Part shown: piece by piece, positions 7,601 to 14,769 of the stretch
Position numbering within the stretch: the stretch's first letter is position 1
How the letters are laid out: the number at the start of each line of letters is the position of its first letter
NCBI RefSeq assembly: GCF_001039355.2
Contig: NW_019775898.1
Coordinates: forward strand, 84,237-106,672
DNA from: Lingula anatina
Taxonomy: Eukaryota > Brachiopoda > Lingulata > Lingulida > Lingulidae
DNA length: 22,436 bases
Reading direction: 5' to 3'
The notes under the pieces: model-generated
Databases searched by the model: none
Told to the model about the DNA's origin: nothing
Seen by the model: only the letters and a program-made list of their open reading frames with translations
Translations under genes and position numbers: made by a program

Positions 7601-10564
7601 AAAATTAAACAGGCACCACCTATCTTTACAGGCAGTTTGACTGAAGTATAAGCTCTACATATTGACTAACCTTGTTGTGCCATGCTGGGACTTTTGGAGG
7701 GCTTTTTTTTTTTCTAACTTGCTCAGAATCTGCACTCAAGTGAACTATTATATATTCATCCAAGGTCAAAGAATAAAAATATTTTTGATATTGAAATAAA
7801 AACACATTTCAACTTCAGTGTGGGCATACTGTAGAATATGTTTACTGCTTTGTAACATGCAGCAGTTATATGTAAGTAAACATGTTCCACTGTGTAAACA
7901 TGATAACACTTTTTGTTTGTTCTTTGTAATGTAAAAAAAACAGCAAATTCATGTCAAGTTGGTAAACATTCTGTCAACTTTGAAGTCATTATAGCACATC
8001 TGCACAGACCAGGAAGTGTTCATAAAACTGGCGTTACTGGGATCTACTGGGCTATACTTTGTCAAAAAATGTGAAAACATATTACAGGGGCAGATCCAGA
8101 GATATTTTCTGACAGTCTTCCAAATTATCTCTGTTGATCAATCCTCCATTTTTTACCATCTTCTGACAGAAAGATTAGTGTAAACTCAAAAATCTGACCG
8201 TCTTCCAAAAGACCAAGAAGACAGCCTCAATCTGCCCCTGTATTTATAAAGTATAACAAAAATGACATGAAGTGACTTTCACACTTCATCTCATCTTATG
8301 AACAAGTGTCCTTACCAAGCTCCATCGTAAACATCAGTGAATTCTTGGCGGCTGAGATTGGCCCTTTTGTCTATATGAGTGGTGCTGTAGTTGTAGGCAT
8401 ATTTCTTCATGTTCATCTCTCGCTGGGCCAAAGCAGATAGGTGGTCAAAAGAAAAAGTCTTGAACTCATACCTAATCAAAAAGAGAATAACATGAGAATA
8501 ATACTAATAATACTAATACATATTATTCAAGTAACAGTTAACATTAACATTTCATAATGTGTTTATAATGTTTATGCACAGAAAACAGAAAAAGTATTGA
8601 AAATAGGATACAATCACATTGATATATTAAATTCATCACAAATTTAGGGAAGCGTGCATTGGTAGCAGCATTTACACTCACCATCTAAAATCACTGATGA
8701 GTTTAACAGTAGAGCAAAAATCTTTATTTTTTTATTAGACATGTTTTGCTTCACACATTCATCACATTATTTTGTTTGCTTAGGGACGTTTCCATGCACT
8801 TAATATAACAGATATAACCACAGTCTCTCAGGAGTTACACAGGCGGACTAAGCCCTGGTGTTTTAACAAAATAAACCACGGACTCCTGATCCTGCACAAA
8901 CAGCGCACTCAGAGCAGCAGACTAACAGAGCCGGTGATCAAATATGGTGACCCACTAAAAAGCTTGCCATTTCTCCTGATAAGACACAGAATGGATTCCC
9001 TGTAGGGATTACGCAACAAGCACTAAAGTGGGTCGGTCATACTTGATCGGCGGATCTGTTGGTCCGCTGTTCTAAATGTGCTCTTAGATAATTTCCACAC
9101 TGAGGTCCCCATAAGAATGAAGTAACTTGTCTTCAGTCCTCAGTTTCATATTGAAATAGTTCTACTTCCATAATTTCGATGTCTAGCAGAACATCTTCAT
9201 CAAGGAATGAGGCCATCCAGGCGAATAAAATTAAAATTTAAAAATAAAAAAAAGAAAAAAGACTGAAGAAAAATTACTTCATTTTTACAACATAACGCAG
9301 TTAATAAAATTCTTCTCAGAGGTTCCATGTTTTGGATGTCCTCCAACTCAAAGTCTTACTCAGGCTCCATGTACTCCAGGTATTTTTGCTTCAGATGCTT
9401 CCAGTTCCACGCCAGAAGAGGCACGTTAACGACAGTGAACACAAGCAGACAAAGCCGGTCCCAGTGAATGTGGGGTTCATGCTTCTGACGCTTTACTTTT
9501 CGCCGTACACTGGGTCGTTCTGCTTTTTTCTTCTCTTCTGAAAATCATATCTTTGTATTGTTCATAATTATGAAATAATGGATATAAAGTTAGAAATAAC
9601 TAGCATTATTAATTATAACTTAATGAGCAATTTATATTTTCATTTCAAGTGATAATGATCACAAACTTTGGAACTGTTTCACGAAATCATTACCTCCGCC
9701 AAGGAGGTTATGTTTTTACCCCTGTTTGTCTTTCTGTCTGTCTGTCTGTTTGTCATCAACATAACTCAAAAAGTTATGGATGAATTTCTAAGGAATTTTC
9801 AGGGTAGGTCAGACATGGGTTAACTTACAAGTGATCAGTTTTTGGTGGTGATCCGGATCAATAATCAATTAATAATCAATAATAATAAAAAATTTAGGAG
9901 TGAAACAGCACTGGGTGGAGACTTTGCTGCCTTGGCGGAGGTCTGCGCTCTCAGAGTGCTTTTCTAGTTATCACTAAAATGTTGCTAAATAATTGAGTAG
10001 TCATTCAAACAGCTGTCAAAACCATTGTCATCCCTGCTATTGATCACTTGGTCTTTTTTCAATATTTCACCTCTTGTGTGTTTATTATTTCATTGTTATG
10101 CATTAAAAATAAACCAGGATCAATGAATCAGACTACACTGTAGCAGACTACACTGTGGCATATTACACTGTAGCAGCAGGCAGATGGCAGCTCCACTAAA
10201 ATTCATCATGACAGGAACAAGACTGGTTCTTCTCACTCTTATTATAGAAATCTTGGAGATGAAGTAAACAAACAAACAAACAAACAACTTGCAAATGAAC
10301 AATATCTTAACAATGACAATGGATAAAAAATAATAATTCTCCTCTCTCTCTGCCATTTTTATGTGGTAATTGCCAAGCTCTATCACATGCTCATGAGAAC
10401 TGTAATAAAGCTCTTTTTATTTATTTATTTTTATTTTTAGCTATGTGACTATATGGATTAATGACATTACCTTTATTTTTGTCATTTTCCTGTGTTTCTG
10501 TCTTTGTTTTATGGCGTTTCACATTTCTCATGATCCCCTGTAAGACAGCTAGCAGTGGCAGCAT
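2530..10564 (-). CDS. JmjC/cupin-8 domain protein, membrane-anchored (9 coding exons)
   Basis: The spliced minus-strand model is 10564-10471, 9537-9360, 8471-8316, 7506-7398, 5849-5700, 5237-5076, 4603-4518, 3695-3683 and 2706-2530; every junction keeps GT-AG and frame, giving about 374 residues. Residues 1-58 are short and basic. A hydrophobic segment at about 60-77 (LCLLVFTVVNVPLLAW) predicts a type II membrane anchor. The cupin-like fold follows: PVIITDVVPKWGA at about 144-156, HID at 263-265 (Fe(II) ligands), then DPYNWTGTNAV and KGRKQWKLIPPGQD, the conserved strand pair of JmjC/cupin-8 hydroxylases, which use 2-oxoglutarate and oxygen. The C-terminus is Lys/Arg-rich. The usual third His ligand (GW.H-type segment) is not found, so this model may be incomplete or the protein catalytically altered. 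I recognise the fold but not the exact family; substrate unknown. Confidence 0.72.
2877..3055. mobile_element. MITE-like foldback (copy 1 of a family)
   Basis: A perfect 20-bp inverted repeat, CTTAAATGTCTGTCACACCT at 2907-2926 and its complement at 2975-2994, lies inside weaker outer arms. The right outer end (GAGACTCCCCAGGGAG, GATCGATCC) matches the element at about 6980-7205 in inverted orientation. It is non-coding and located in the last intron of the JmjC gene. Confidence 0.7.
3056..3452. other. JmjC gene intron, nothing further seen
   Basis: AT-rich intron sequence between the foldback element and the 75-bp minisatellite. A short direct repeat, CTGTGTTAGAGAAGA, occurs twice near 3240 and 3282. 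No exon with the missing JmjC histidine motif could be found here. Confidence 0.5.
3453..3706 (-). repeat. 75-bp minisatellite built on an exon/intron boundary
   Basis: The string ACCTGTTCCTG recurs at 3456, 3531, 3606 and 3681, exactly 75 bp apart. On the minus strand each unit carries a candidate exon end (CCCCAGGAACAG) followed by a donor (GTAAAT; GTGAAC in the copy furthest downstream). The unit is 25 codons and the frame stays open across copies. Position 3699 is an N. This arrangement matches the amphioxus boundary minisatellites known, as I recall, as 'mirages'. Confidence 0.85.
3683..3695 (-). CDS. Candidate 13-nt microexon 8 within the minisatellite
   Basis: Exon 7 ends in phase 2 and the last exon starts in phase 0, so at least one linking exon is needed. 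This 13-nt segment (with the split codon: SPQEQ) sits between NCAG and GTAAATAC and has exactly the right phases. It is the first of four tandem copies in transcription order, which is where the original exon should be. The ambiguous base at 3699 is one nucleotide outside its acceptor. A longer missing exon cannot be excluded. Confidence 0.4.
3850..3966. repeat. GC-rich island with nested hairpins
   Basis: In an AT-rich intron this block is strongly GC-rich. CCGTCCGG (3891-3898) pairs with CCGGACGG (3917-3924), and CCGGC..GCCGG nests inside. At 3939-3966 GTACCGCCAGCG and CGCTGGTGGTAC form a 12-bp stem with one G/T pair and a CTAA loop. No protein, tRNA or known RNA family was recognised. Confidence 0.7.
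3967..4511. other. JmjC gene intron, nothing further seen
   Basis: AT-rich intron sequence. Both strands were scanned for an exon carrying a Gly-Trp-x-His type motif with flanking splice sites and none was found. Confidence 0.5.
4518..4603 (-). CDS. JmjC gene coding exon 7
   Basis: Acceptor ATATTCCAG, donor AACAG|GTAGGA; phase 0 to 2. It encodes LIPPGQDHLLYVKEG and ends LECYKYN. It joins directly to KQWK from exon 6 to form the conserved KxWxLxPP-like string. A broken duplicate of its 5' half lies upstream at 4668-4716. Confidence 0.82.
4569..4716 (-). repeat. Split duplicate of exon 7 flanking an (AT)n tract
   Basis: A block of about 48 bp beginning ACATACAGAAGGTGGTCC occurs at 4569 and again at 4668, 99 bp apart, separated by an (AT)n microsatellite at about 4615-4659. 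The 4569 copy is the start of functional exon 7 with acceptor TTCCAG. In the 4668 copy the same place reads TTCTTG, so it has no acceptor AG, and its frame runs into the AT tract. Confidence 0.9.
4838..4861. repeat. Poly-A tract, about 24 bases
   Basis: A run of A on the plus strand in the intron between exons 6 and 7 of the JmjC gene. The preceding sequence does not resemble a recognised SINE or processed pseudogene. Confidence 0.9.
5076..5237 (-). CDS. JmjC gene coding exon 6 (HxD iron-binding exon)
   Basis: Acceptor TTGCAG, donor AAG|GTAAG; 54 codons, phase 0 to 0. It encodes WNAMLLWGTPHSRSSLHID, with the HID pair expected to bind Fe(II), followed by NWTGTNAVIKGRKQWK. This is the strongest functional evidence for the gene. 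Confidence 0.88.
5238..5690. other. JmjC gene intron, nothing further seen
   Basis: Intron between coding exons 5 and 6. No repeat, RNA gene or additional exon is supported. Confidence 0.5.
5700..5849 (-). CDS. JmjC gene coding exon 5
   Basis: Acceptor ATTTTAG, donor TGT|GTGAGT. Exactly 50 codons, phase 0 to 0, with LPLELYFKHAHE and WTYVEDELF, the segment that precedes the catalytic core. Confidence 0.82.
5896..6590 (-). mobile_element. 3' end of a LINE retrotransposon (broken ORF2 C-terminus)
   Basis: On the minus strand, about 6584-6488 encodes a zinc-finger-like end of a LINE polyprotein: CRLCTQGVIEDEYHFIFQCP (Cx2C...H...C). After a frameshift near 6510 the next frame (6524-6327) continues with text typical of these C-termini, such as HVFNSAKKD and SNFIIKSFKKR, then a stop. 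About 400 bases of 3' UTR follow, ending with AATAAA and a short (ATTGA)n tail at about 5896-5922. This organisation is usual for CR1/L2/jockey-type LINEs. The upstream part is missing or replaced by the MITE at 6588. It is a dead remnant in a JmjC gene intron. Confidence 0.75.
6588..6771. mobile_element. MITE family B, copy 1
   Basis: The termini are inverted repeats: AGCAGACTAATAGATCCGTG near the left end matches the reverse complement of the right end (AGCAGACTAACAGATTCGTG). A second copy at 8902-9083 shares the termini and the motifs AAATATGGTGACCCA and GTGGGTCGGTCAT. It sits where the LINE coding remnant begins, so it probably inserted into or beside that LINE. Non-coding, about 184 bp. 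Confidence 0.8.
6980..7205. mobile_element. MITE-like foldback (copy 2, family of 2877-3055)
   Basis: The left end (TTTAGATCGATCTATCCC, then GGGGAGTCTCACTAGATT) is inverted relative to the right end (CCCCAGGGAGTTAGGTCGAT, CTAAATC). AGATCGATCTA-type blocks occur three times. The left arm matches the reverse complement of 3000-3047 over about 45 bp, linking it to the element in the last intron. Confidence 0.7.
7398..7506 (-). CDS. JmjC gene coding exon 4
   Basis: Acceptor TTTCAG, donor GAT|GTAAGT. It encodes PVIITDVVPKWGAYHWSKQF and the continuation to TMKAVD, a typical 'P(V/F)I(I/L)...W.A...W' opening of JmjC/cupin-8 proteins. Ends in phase 0. Confidence 0.85.
7507..8082. other. JmjC gene intron, nothing further seen
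   Basis: AT-rich intron between coding exons 3 and 4, upstream of MITE family C. No additional exon, repeat or RNA gene is supported. Confidence 0.5.
8083..8242. mobile_element. MITE family C, copy 1
   Basis: The ends TACAGGGGCAGAT and ATCTGCCCCTGTA are perfect 13-bp inverted repeats. Sub-terminal TCTGACAGTCTTCCAAA-like blocks are repeated several times. A related copy in opposite orientation lies at 18325-18486 in the neighbouring gene. About 160 bp and non-coding; a TA at each end may be the target duplication. Confidence 0.85.
8316..8471 (-). CDS. JmjC gene coding exon 3
   Basis: Acceptor TTGATTAG, donor TTG|GTAAGG; enters in phase 2 and leaves in phase 2. It encodes EYEFKTFSFDHLSALAQRE and, later, RANLSRQEFTDVYDGAW, the lead-in to the cupin-8 fold. 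Confidence 0.8.
8490..8900. other. JmjC gene intron, nothing further seen
   Basis: Intron sequence between exon 3 and MITE family B copy 2. Short imperfect inverted pieces (CAGGAGT / ACTCCTG, about 8829-8889) occur, without enough structure to name an element. Confidence 0.4.
8902..9083. mobile_element. MITE family B, copy 2
   Basis: About 182 bp with inverted ends of up to 60 bp: GCACTCAGAGCAGCAGACTA at the left corresponds to the reverse complement of the right end (GCACATTTAGAACAGCGGAC). It shares termini and sub-terminal motifs with 6588-6771. Located in the intron between JmjC exons 2 and 3. Confidence 0.8.
9117..9282. repeat. Imperfect foldback, about 20-bp arms
   Basis: ATGAAGTAACTTGTCTTCAG (9118-9137) pairs with the reverse complement of about 9262-9282 (ATGAAGTAATTTTTCTTCAG), with three mismatches in 20. 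The interior ends in an A-rich tract. It could be a small transposon-derived foldback. Confidence 0.6.
9360..9537 (-). CDS. JmjC gene coding exon 2 (membrane anchor)
   Basis: The acceptor TTTTCAG is followed by a Lys/Arg-rich stretch (KKKAERPSVRRKVKRQKH), then the hydrophobic span and a basic/aromatic exit. The donor is GA|GTAAGAC, phase 2. Positive charge on the N-terminal side of the hydrophobic span predicts a cytosolic N-terminus. Confidence 0.75.
9691..9970. mobile_element. CCTCCGCC-type short interspersed repeat
   Basis: The ends ACCTCCGCCAAGG (9692-9704) and CCTTGGCGGAGGT (9930-9942) are perfect inverted repeats. The right end continues as CTGCGCTCTCAGAGTGCTTT. The interior carries a (CTGT)n tract and a GTTATGGATGAATTT block. 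I recognise this as a family seen in many marine animal genomes, probably a MITE; that recognition is from memory. Non-coding. Confidence 0.75.
10130..10174. repeat. 15-bp tandem repeat, three copies
   Basis: GACTACACTGTAGCA, GACTACACTGTGGCA and TATTACACTGTAGCA follow each other at 15-bp spacing in a JmjC gene intron. Confidence 0.85.
10263..10287. repeat. (AAAC)n microsatellite
   Basis: About six tandem copies of AAAC in the intron between JmjC coding exons 1 and 2. Confidence 0.9.
10471..10564 (-). CDS. JmjC gene coding exon 1 (start codon)
   Basis: ATG at 10564-10562 starts MLPLLAVLQG and runs to AAT AAA G, then the donor GTAATG; it ends in phase 1. A TTTCAG just upstream of the ATG looks like an acceptor, so a separate 5' UTR exon is likely. 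A second in-frame Met is at residue 12. Confidence 0.65.
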
Positions 10565-10569
10565 GACTG

Positions 10570-11313
10570 AAACGTGAAATTTACAGTCAAACAATGATGG
10601 GATGATTAAAATTATGACTTAATTGTTAATCATTTCATCTTAATCAAGGAAGTTCTAGTAGCCAACACTTAACTGTAGTTATGGGATTTTTATTTGAAAA
10701 AGTATTTGAAAGTAAACTTGCTAATATTATTCTGTTTAACAGTAAAAGAACTTACCCTTACTACTTTCTATATCTAACATAAAATGTTTAACAAACCAGC
10801 ATTCAGTAGGTCAAATTTTAGGAAAAAAAGATGTTGGATGTTTTATGAAAACATGAGTATATCTCAGGGGTACACAGCATAAGGCTGCTAAATGACTGCA
10901 CGGTTGTATTTATGAGAATCTTAATCACATTTTATCTAACTTTAAAAGTCCGTCATTCATCATGTAGTTTGGGGTCACCCCTCAACAGACATTGGGCAGA
11001 CAATAACCGATTGCCTTACATTTCCATCCCACTTACATGTTTATGTGGCCAAACCTTTGCCCTTATTGTTTACCTTTCATAAGGTAACTTAATTATACTC
11101 GAATAAATGATACAACTCAACGTACATATGCCATATGTCAACAACAATGAAATTGCGTTAGTAGACGTTAAAACACAGCACCACATCAGCCTACGACTAA
11201 CCCAACACCCCTCCCTCCCAATCCCGGAAGTAAAACTGTCCCTGGGAAAAAAGCTTCTCAACCTGTTTTTGTTTTGATTCATTAAAAACACAACAGTAAA
11301 TGATACAAATGTG
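10570..11313. other. JmjC gene 5' intron
   Basis: This interval lies between the probable acceptor upstream of the start codon and the 5' UTR exon donor. No coding exon is seen. It holds an ETS-like CCGGAAGT at 11224-11231, which may belong to the promoter region, and a ready TTTCAG acceptor at its 3' end. Confidence 0.45.
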
Positions 11314-11319
11314 CCTTAC

Positions 11320-11450
11320 CTGAGCTCACTTTTCAAAGTCACGATAAAACACAGATGCAATGCCATATAAACGCCAGCACGAGCTATTTACCTCACAGAA
11401 ATCGATATTCATGACGTAAAAATCGATCTATTGTGGCTGCAGGTCGGCAT
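11320..11450 (-). other. Probable 5' UTR exon of the JmjC gene
   Basis: The minus strand reads GAGCTCAG|GTAAGG with the boundary at 11320, a near-consensus donor, and the first coding exon has a TTTCAG acceptor just before its ATG. The two can be joined as a non-coding first exon. The transcription start is not visible; the upper boundary is a guess limited by the promoter motifs. Confidence 0.45.
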
Positions 11451-11577
11451 TCCGTGGGCGCAGCCATCTTGGATACTCTAGACATCCGGGCACCTGCAGG
11501 TCACGTGATACATACAATCGTCGGCCATAGTGGGTCAGTGAATCCTGATACGAGCTAGAAAATCTTTTTAATACCAG
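11395..11577. promoter_or_regulatory. Putative bidirectional promoter region
   Basis: This gap separates two divergent genes and is locally richer in CG than its flanks. Motifs visible are AATCGAT twice (about 11400 and 11420), TGACGTAA (11412-11419, CREB/ATF-like), CAGCCATCTTGG (11461-11472, a YY1-like element on the minus strand) and TCACGTGA (11501-11508, a palindromic E-box). No TATA box is evident. YY1-like and E-box sites are typical of housekeeping promoters. Start sites are not determinable from sequence. Confidence 0.5.
11500..11577 (+). other. Candidate 5' UTR exon of the GIGYF gene
   Basis: The coding start exon at 16515 has its own acceptor just before the ATG, so a non-coding first exon must lie upstream. 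ATACCAG|GTAAATG at 11577/11578 is the best donor near the promoter motifs. It implies a first intron of about 4.9 kb. The 5' boundary is only a guess. Confidence 0.35.
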
Positions 11578-11639
11578 GTAAATGAACATTCTAAGCATGT
11601 TATTGGCCCAGAGGTCTGGTCTGAGATACATAGCTTGTA

Positions 11640-13080
11640 GAATTATCGTGTATTCGGGTGTGTTAGTTGTGATGTAGACGTTGGAAATAAGTCGACATCC
11701 GGTGAAATTTTTGTGCTATGTGGACGACTGAGAACCCGAGCGAGGCCATGCTTGCAGAAGCAGCCTGATTTATTACATATGGTGTCTACATTGGGGCTTA
11801 TCACGGCTTCTTTCCTCTTCCAAACTCATCATTTTGTACACCTGCATGCTCTAAGAAACGGATGCATTGATATTAGTGCGTTGACGTTAGCGCATTTTTA
11901 AAGGTTTTGCGTGAAAAAAGTGAGTTGAATTTTGTCTTTGCACACCTCTGCTAGTGTAGTGGAGATGAGTAACACAATATATGATTCACTGATAGTAGTT
12001 GAGTGCTAGGTGATCACAACTAGTAGGTGGATATTTGGTGATCACTTGTGATAAGAAGTGAAGTTGCACTGAATGTTACAAAGGTTGCATGCTCTGTTGA
12101 TCTCATAAAGTGTCCAAGCTTGAAGTTGAAGACTAGGAGATGATAGGAGTGTGAACTTTTTCATGATCAAGGAAAAAAAAAAGGTTAAAATATCATTGCA
12201 TGCACCTATTTTGATGTACAGAGATCAAAAGATGTTAATAACGTTTATACTTAAGAAGGTTTTAAACTTCTAGTTTAACCCAACTATCTTTACTCTGTTG
12301 AATACCATTTTAGTGTCTAGCATCATGTATAAACACTTTTGTTAACACATGCAAGTATAAATGTACAAAGATACTGTAAAGTGACATTCAACTAGGGTAT
12401 CTCATAAGTTTTGTGGATTTTCGACTCCTCAAGTCGCACACTGCTGAAAATTCTACCAGTGCCACTGTGAGTTAAATCTGCTTGTCTACCAGATATGCTG
12501 AGGAGTATCAAACACCCACTGAAGACTCCTCTTGAAAACTTACTGTGTGGGAAATCACATGTGTGCTGTGCAGTATTGGGACAAGTTTCATTCATCACAC
12601 CACTTTGGGTTTATTTTCAAGAAGGATACCTATTTGTTACATTCTGAGGTTTGTTAATGGTATCAAATTAAATGGATGTATAATTGTGTGATAACATAAC
12701 TCAAAGACGAGCAGATTCATATAAAGCTGCCAATGGCAAAAATGGTTGGTTTTTTAGCAGTATGCAGTTTGAGTAGGTGGGGAAGAAAAATGTTCTCTAT
12801 ACTTTCAAAATTTAAGTGTACTAGTAAGTACTTGAAATATTCAAAAAATGTAAATGGGGGTGCAAACATGATTTTTCAGGCTTTATATACTGTCATGTGT
12901 GGAAAAGACGCTTAATCTTTGATTGCTATACCTTCATATGATAGCAAGCTAGTTGAGATTGAAATTAGATGCACTTGATTTAAAGGTTCAGTATGCTTCT
13001 CTGCAGTGTATCATTTATGAGCAATCTTTTATCTGTAGTGTAACAACACCTATAGGTATATGTATGTTTGATTGCCCATC
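11640..13080. other. GIGYF intron 1, first part
   Basis: AT-rich intron sequence. No exon, element or RNA gene is supported. Reading frames near 11713 and 12392-12598 are short, lack splice context and resemble no family I know. Confidence 0.5.
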
Positions 13081-13115
13081 TCTTTCTTCATTCTGGTCTC
13101 TGTGAATGTTGTATG

Positions 13116-13232
13116 TTCATGGTATTTTAGTATCTATGAGTGTTCCCTGTTCCCAGTATTCTAGTATCTGTGAGTGTTCCCTGGGTCTGCCCCCCCTCCA
13201 TGTATTTTAGTTTTTGTTTGTGTTCTGTGTCA
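13116..13232. repeat. Irregular tandem repeat, about three copies
   Basis: Units containing GTATTTTAGTATCTGTGAGT-like and TGTTCCCTG text recur with starts near 13122, 13156 and 13202. Spacing is uneven (34 and 46 bp), so this is a decayed array. Confidence 0.6.
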
Positions 13233-13740
13233 ATTGTGAAATGTTAAATAATTTAATACAGTCCTGTACATCCTGTTGTAAATCAACTAAAAAGTGAAAA
13301 TGTTATAATTACATGATCAGAACACTGTGCTTGATCTCCTTGGGACATCTTACCTCTCTATCAGAGAATATTGTAACTTTTAAAACCCCAAATGTAATCT
13401 AAGGCTTAAAACAAAGACAATTTATTAAAAGCATCTTAAGTTAGATATAAAAATTAATGCATAAAGAGTAAATTTAAGCATCAAAGTATTGATTTATTAT
13501 ATACATTGCAGCTTTAATTTTGATTTTATGTATGCAGTATATGTGGTCTATAAGTGGTATGTGGCTGGCTGTTCCTTTAAAATTCTAGATCTATTTATAG
13601 GAACGTGTGTCATACAAATCCCAGATATATGTATGTGGGCATTTTTCATCAAATTTTAAAAGATTTAATTACTAAAGAAGTATCTTTTAGTGTCCTGTTG
13701 TCTGTATCCATGATTTTCAATCATTTTATATGAATCACAA
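13233..13740. other. GIGYF intron 1, nothing further seen
   Basis: AT-rich intron sequence with no supported feature. Confidence 0.5.
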
Positions 13741-13940
13741 TAGTTAAACTTTGACCTCAAGTTCGAAAGAAATTTCTATGGTATCTTCATTTTTCATTTA
13801 TCTACAACTACATATAATTTATTGGTCATGCCCCTCTAACTTGTTGAAGTTTATTGAGGAGGTGATGAGGAAGGACTGCCAACTTTGGAGCACAAGTCTC
13901 TTAAATTTGTTTGAAAATGGTTCGCCTAGACCTACTTTTT

Positions 13941-13979
13941 AAGGTCAGGTCATCAAGGTCATGTCGGTGATCAAGGTCA
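13941..13979 (+). promoter_or_regulatory. Cluster of nuclear-receptor half-sites
   Basis: AGGTCA-type hexamers occur four times in 39 bp: AAGGTCA at 13941-13947, AGGTCA at 13947-13952, and TCAAGGTCA at 13953-13961 and 13971-13979. TCAAGGTCA is the extended half-site used by monomeric ERR/NR5A-type receptors. An inverted TGACCT lies at 13752. It may be an intronic enhancer or simply part of an old repeat. Confidence 0.35.
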
Positions 13980-14385
13980 TGCATGCCATCTTAACAAAAT
14001 TTTCAGAATTAAATCAAAGAAGGAACAATTAAGCTGGATCACCAGTAGATTGTAGATAGTTTTCTTGTAGTTAGCAGATGTGTTGCCATGGAAACCATAT
14101 ATCATCCCTCTTATTTTATTGGCAGAATGTCAAGAGTGACAGGTAGATTATTAGCACCCACAACACAATAAATTCCAAAGCGAGTTCTAGGAAGTTACCT
14201 GTATGTTACCTGTAAGTTATGCTGAGTGGGGTTAAAGCAGATAAAGACAAGATAAATGGTGGATCAGTTACTACTGAGAGGCCAGCAACCTGGTGAAGTA
14301 CAGCTGACTGACTTTATAGCTGTAACTTGATGTGTGAGAGTGTAGGGTACCTGACTTGTATGTGATATGGTACTGCTGTACACCT

Positions 14386-14573
14386 GTTTAAGCCCCCTGG
14401 ACGGTGTCCCTTGGCATGGTCCTGTTAGAGAGAAAAAAAAACACATGCTGACAACTGGTCAATCATTGAGCATCCATTCTGCAACCATTGTTTGCACTAC
14501 CTTTTTACGACCACCGATGTCAGTTTCATGGTCCCATAAAGTTGGCTGCAAGGACGCCGTCCACTGTAAAGGG
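14386..14573. mobile_element. MITE family D, copy 1
   Basis: The right end CCGTCCACTGTAAAGGG and the left end (CCCTGGACGG) are inverted partners. The interior shares GTGCTGACAACTGG-like, CATTCTGCAA and ACGACCAC blocks in the same order with 16705-16924. Non-coding, about 190 bp. Confidence 0.75.
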
Positions 14574-14719
14574 TTTTTTTAGTGGAAACGTGGCTGCAGG
14601 TAGATGTGATTTGGTTAGGCAAGCAGTATGTAGATCTATATATTTGACAATTCAGCTCACACTGATCTGCTAGTAGTAACCTGCATTGCTGGTTCATTAT
14701 ACAGCTAGGATAGTTGATG

Positions 14720-14760
14720 TGGAGGATAACCAGTTGATGTGGAAGATAAAAGCTAATTTG
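14720..14760. repeat. 20-bp direct repeat, two copies
   Basis: GTTGATGTGGAGGATAACCA and GTTGATGTGGAAGATAAAAG lie almost end to end in GIGYF intron 1. Confidence 0.8.
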
Positions 14761-14769
14761 TTATGAGAG

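Noticed and set aside
12392-12598. 68-residue minus-strand open frame in GIGYF intron 1
   Set aside because: No family resemblance, no splice context, and no second supporting signal.
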